From Rhodohalobacter sp. SW132 (GTDB taxonomy: Bacteria > Bacteroidota > Rhodothermia > Balneolales > Balneolaceae), in the NCBI RefSeq assembly GCF_003390325.1, contig NZ_QUOK01000003.1, positions 124,001 through 188,000 of the forward strand: DNA of 64,000 bases, written 5' to 3'. Under the pieces are notes generated by a model that worked only from the letters and a program-made list of their open reading frames with translations, did no database searches and had not been told where the DNA came from. Made by a program: the position numbers and the translations under genes. This document shows, piece by piece, positions 62,427 through 64,000 of the stretch; position 1 is the first letter of the stretch, and every line of letters begins with the position of its first letter.

Positions 62427-63479
62427 TTAAGATTCAAGTCTAGGAATATGAACCTTAAAAACATTTTGTCCGTAATTTCCATATCCATTTTTTTCATAGG
62501 TGATTGAACCATCATGTGCTTCACACAACGTTTTTGCGATCCATAAACCCATTCCAATTCCTTCATTGTTTTGGGAATTTTCGCCTCTATAATACTTTTC
62601 AAATATTTTTTCAGATTCAGAATCATCAACAAATTTTCCAAATGAAGAAACGTGGACACTTACACTATCTCCATGTTCATAAATTCCAATTTCAATCGAT
62701 CTGTCATTAGATGAATATTTTATTGCATTGTCAATAAGTATTAAAGGTAAAAATTGGAAGGCCGGGTAGAGTTGTATGTCGTTCACCCTTCCACTGTCAT
62801 GCCAATTTATTGTTAAATTCTTTTTCTTTGTGTTGTTTCTTAAAAGACGGCTGAATCTCTCAAATAGTTGGAAAACATTTATTGGTTTTTTTCTAGCATA
62901 TTTGACTTTATTTGTATTAACTAAAATATCAATCATTCCTAAATGCTCTGTCAGAAGTGATATTGAGTTGTAGAGATCAAATAGTTCATTTTCTGAATTC
63001 TGCAACTTATCTTCAAATGTATCTCCCTTATTTTTATTGATTAAGTTTTCTGCACAATTTGTTACTGTTGTTGCTGTAGTCTTTACATCATGGAAAACAG
63101 AAAAGTGTTCTTCAATAGTGTTTAATATTTTTGACTCAATAACTCCTTCTACATTATTTATCAAGTCTATCACAACTTGTATGTTAGTTTTATCAACAAA
63201 ATAATTTTTTTTAAATTTCTTTAATGTTGGATTACTGTCTTCATCAAACAGGAGTCCATTTAGAAAAAAAGAGTTCCCATTATTGGTTGATACTTTAAAT
63301 GTCCGTAAATCTTTGTAGCACTTATAGTAATTTTTGTCTTCATAATTACTTTCGTCAATGCAGTCTAGCCTTTTACATCCGGTACAGGAGTTATTCTGCA
63401 TCAGCTTTAAACCGTCGTTTAAATTACCATGATAGATGAAAGGGTATGGGGATATGCTTTTAAATTCTTCAAGCTTCAT
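62427..63479 (-). CDS. Histidine kinase with Cys-rich N-terminus
   Basis: A 350-residue sensor kinase without membrane helices. Residues 32-54 hold four Cys (CTGCKRLDC and a later C), which could bind zinc or an iron-sulfur cluster. The probable phosphorylated His130 is in FHDVKTT, and the GHKL ATPase domain has LPLILIDNAIKYSS (N box, Asn251) and NNEGIGMGLWIAKTLCEAHDG (G2 box). The G1 box is weak (SSFGKFVDDS, no DxGxG). Its start overlaps the response-regulator stop by 11 bp, so the two are cotranslated. The AT-rich composition differs from the housekeeping genes in this window. Confidence 0.85.
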   Translation of the reverse strand: MKLEEFKSISPYPFIYHGNLNDGLKLMQNNSCTGCKRLDCIDESNYEDKNYYKCYKDLRTFKVSTNNGNSFFLNGLLFDEDSNPTLKKFKKNYFVDKTNIQVVIDLINNVEGVIESKILNTIEEHFSVFHDVKTTATTVTNCAENLINKNKGDTFEDKLQNSENELFDLYNSISLLTEHLGMIDILVNTNKVKYARKKPINVFQLFERFSRLLRNNTKKKNLTINWHDSGRVNDIQLYPAFQFLPLILIDNAIKYSSNDRSIEIGIYEHGDSVSVHVSSFGKFVDDSESEKIFEKYYRGENSQNNEGIGMGLWIAKTLCEAHDGSITYEKNGYGNYGQNVFKVHIPRLES

Positions 63480-64000
63480 AAGACGTATATAGATTTAAAA
63501 ACCTTAGGTACATATTTATAATCTGATTTCTAACTAAGTGGTCGTTAATGAATGATAACTCATTTTGAAGCCTAAGGACTTTATTGTTTTTTATTTTATT
63601 ATGAATTGATTTTTCTAGTGATATAATATCATTAGTTGAGATATTTAATTCATAAAGTTTATCGTGAATTATGTTTATTTCGTTTTCCGGATTAAATCTA
63701 TTGAAAATGATATTATCCAAAACTTTTTTCATTTCTATAAATCCAACTGGTTTGTCAACTGCATCATCGGCTAAGTCCCAGAATTTTTTCTTAGATAGAT
63801 CATAAGAATATGCAGAAAAGGCTATGACGATTTGCAAGGGATTATTCTCTTTTATCGATTTTAAAACACCGAAACCATCCTCTTCACTTATGTCTGTAGC
63901 AATATCTCTTATGTCTAAAATCAAAATATCAAATTCACCTTGATGTAATGGCTTCATTGATTTTACCTGCTCCCAGTGTTCTAAAGAATATCCTTCCCTG
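63469..64000 (-). CDS. Response regulator (5' end outside window)
   Basis: The frame stays open to the right edge: before the ATG at 63957 it reads REGYSLEHWEQVKS without a stop, so the true start is beyond 64000 and the N-terminal part of the receiver is missing. Visible receiver features are the phosphorylated Asp in FDILILDIRDI, the switch residues IAFSAY and the DKPVG Lys-Pro pair. After about residue 110 of the visible part a helical tail (NEINIIHDKLYELNI to the end) follows without a DNA-binding motif that I recognise; it may act by protein contact. It precedes and overlaps its cognate kinase gene. Confidence 0.82.
   Translation of the reverse strand, partial: REGYSLEHWEQVKSMKPLHQGEFDILILDIRDIATDISEEDGFGVLKSIKENNPLQIVIAFSAYSYDLSKKKFWDLADDAVDKPVGFIEMKKVLDNIIFNRFNPENEINIIHDKLYELNISTNDIISLEKSIHNKIKNNKVLRLQNELSFINDHLVRNQIINMYLRFLNLYTSYEA

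Overview
The window is chromosomal DNA of a Gram-negative member of the Bacteroidota/Rhodothermota/Balneolota group; a Balneola-like marine or saline organism fits best. The evidence is a large TonB-dependent receptor with a carboxypeptidase-regulatory-like N-domain, many lipoproteins with acidic sequence just after the lipobox Cys, a C-terminal type IX-like sorting domain containing YPNPFNPST, and an outer-membrane beta-barrel protein. Purely plasmid or phage replication genes are absent, and housekeeping genes (polA, prfA, purK-purE, ppa, dut, nfo, rhlE, queG, rtcB) are spread throughout. Several genes can only begin at TTG.

Layout. 0-6.2 kb: minus-strand operon of a TonB-dependent receptor and three surface-type lipoproteins (beta-helix, propeller-like, leucine-rich repeat), with one terminator inside the operon and one at its end. 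6.5-10.7 kb: S9 peptidase and two lipoproteins. 10.8-23 kb: a GspF/PilC-like membrane protein, a degenerate metallopeptidase, plsC, rhlE, an FKBP lipoprotein, queG, an AI-2E family permease, small stress/membrane proteins and gamma-glutamyltransferase. 23.3-36 kb: M28 peptidase, GH9 glycosidase, an isolated paaA, S41 peptidase, a threonine/serine dehydratase, kdgK, a sorted secreted protein and rtcB. Together with the S9 and GGT genes this is a strong peptide and polysaccharide scavenging set. 36.6-46.3 kb: polA, a universal stress protein, nfo-ppa, prfA and purK-purE-nlpE-like. 46.3-48.3 kb: a 125-bp-period palindromic repeat array interrupted by a RAYT (Y1/HUH) transposase gene. 48.3-58.1 kb: HAD phosphatase, BatB-like VWA protein, MFS exporter, ArsC-like/DUF3108/dut cluster, PQQ-type sugar dehydrogenase, EamA exporter and lipoproteins.

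From about 56.8 kb to the right end the DNA is accessory and partly decayed. It holds GC-rich dispersed repeats, a DUF6155 gene with an internal amber codon, a ParE-like toxin-antitoxin pair and broken propeller lipoprotein genes. These are followed by an AT-rich segment (about 61.3-64 kb) with a zinc-ribbon/nucleoside-deoxyribosyltransferase-like protein and a histidine kinase/response regulator pair. Between those two units lies a 127-bp imperfect palindrome with the hallmarks of an integron attC site, and the stop codon of the deoxyribosyltransferase-like gene lies in a second attC-like core. This suggests gene cassettes of a chromosomal integron.

The non-coding space is unusually rich in dispersed palindromic repeats: RAYT-associated units, CACGAAG-type units, GC-rich CGGCGC units and several long hairpins. 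No rRNA, tRNA or CRISPR array was recognised.
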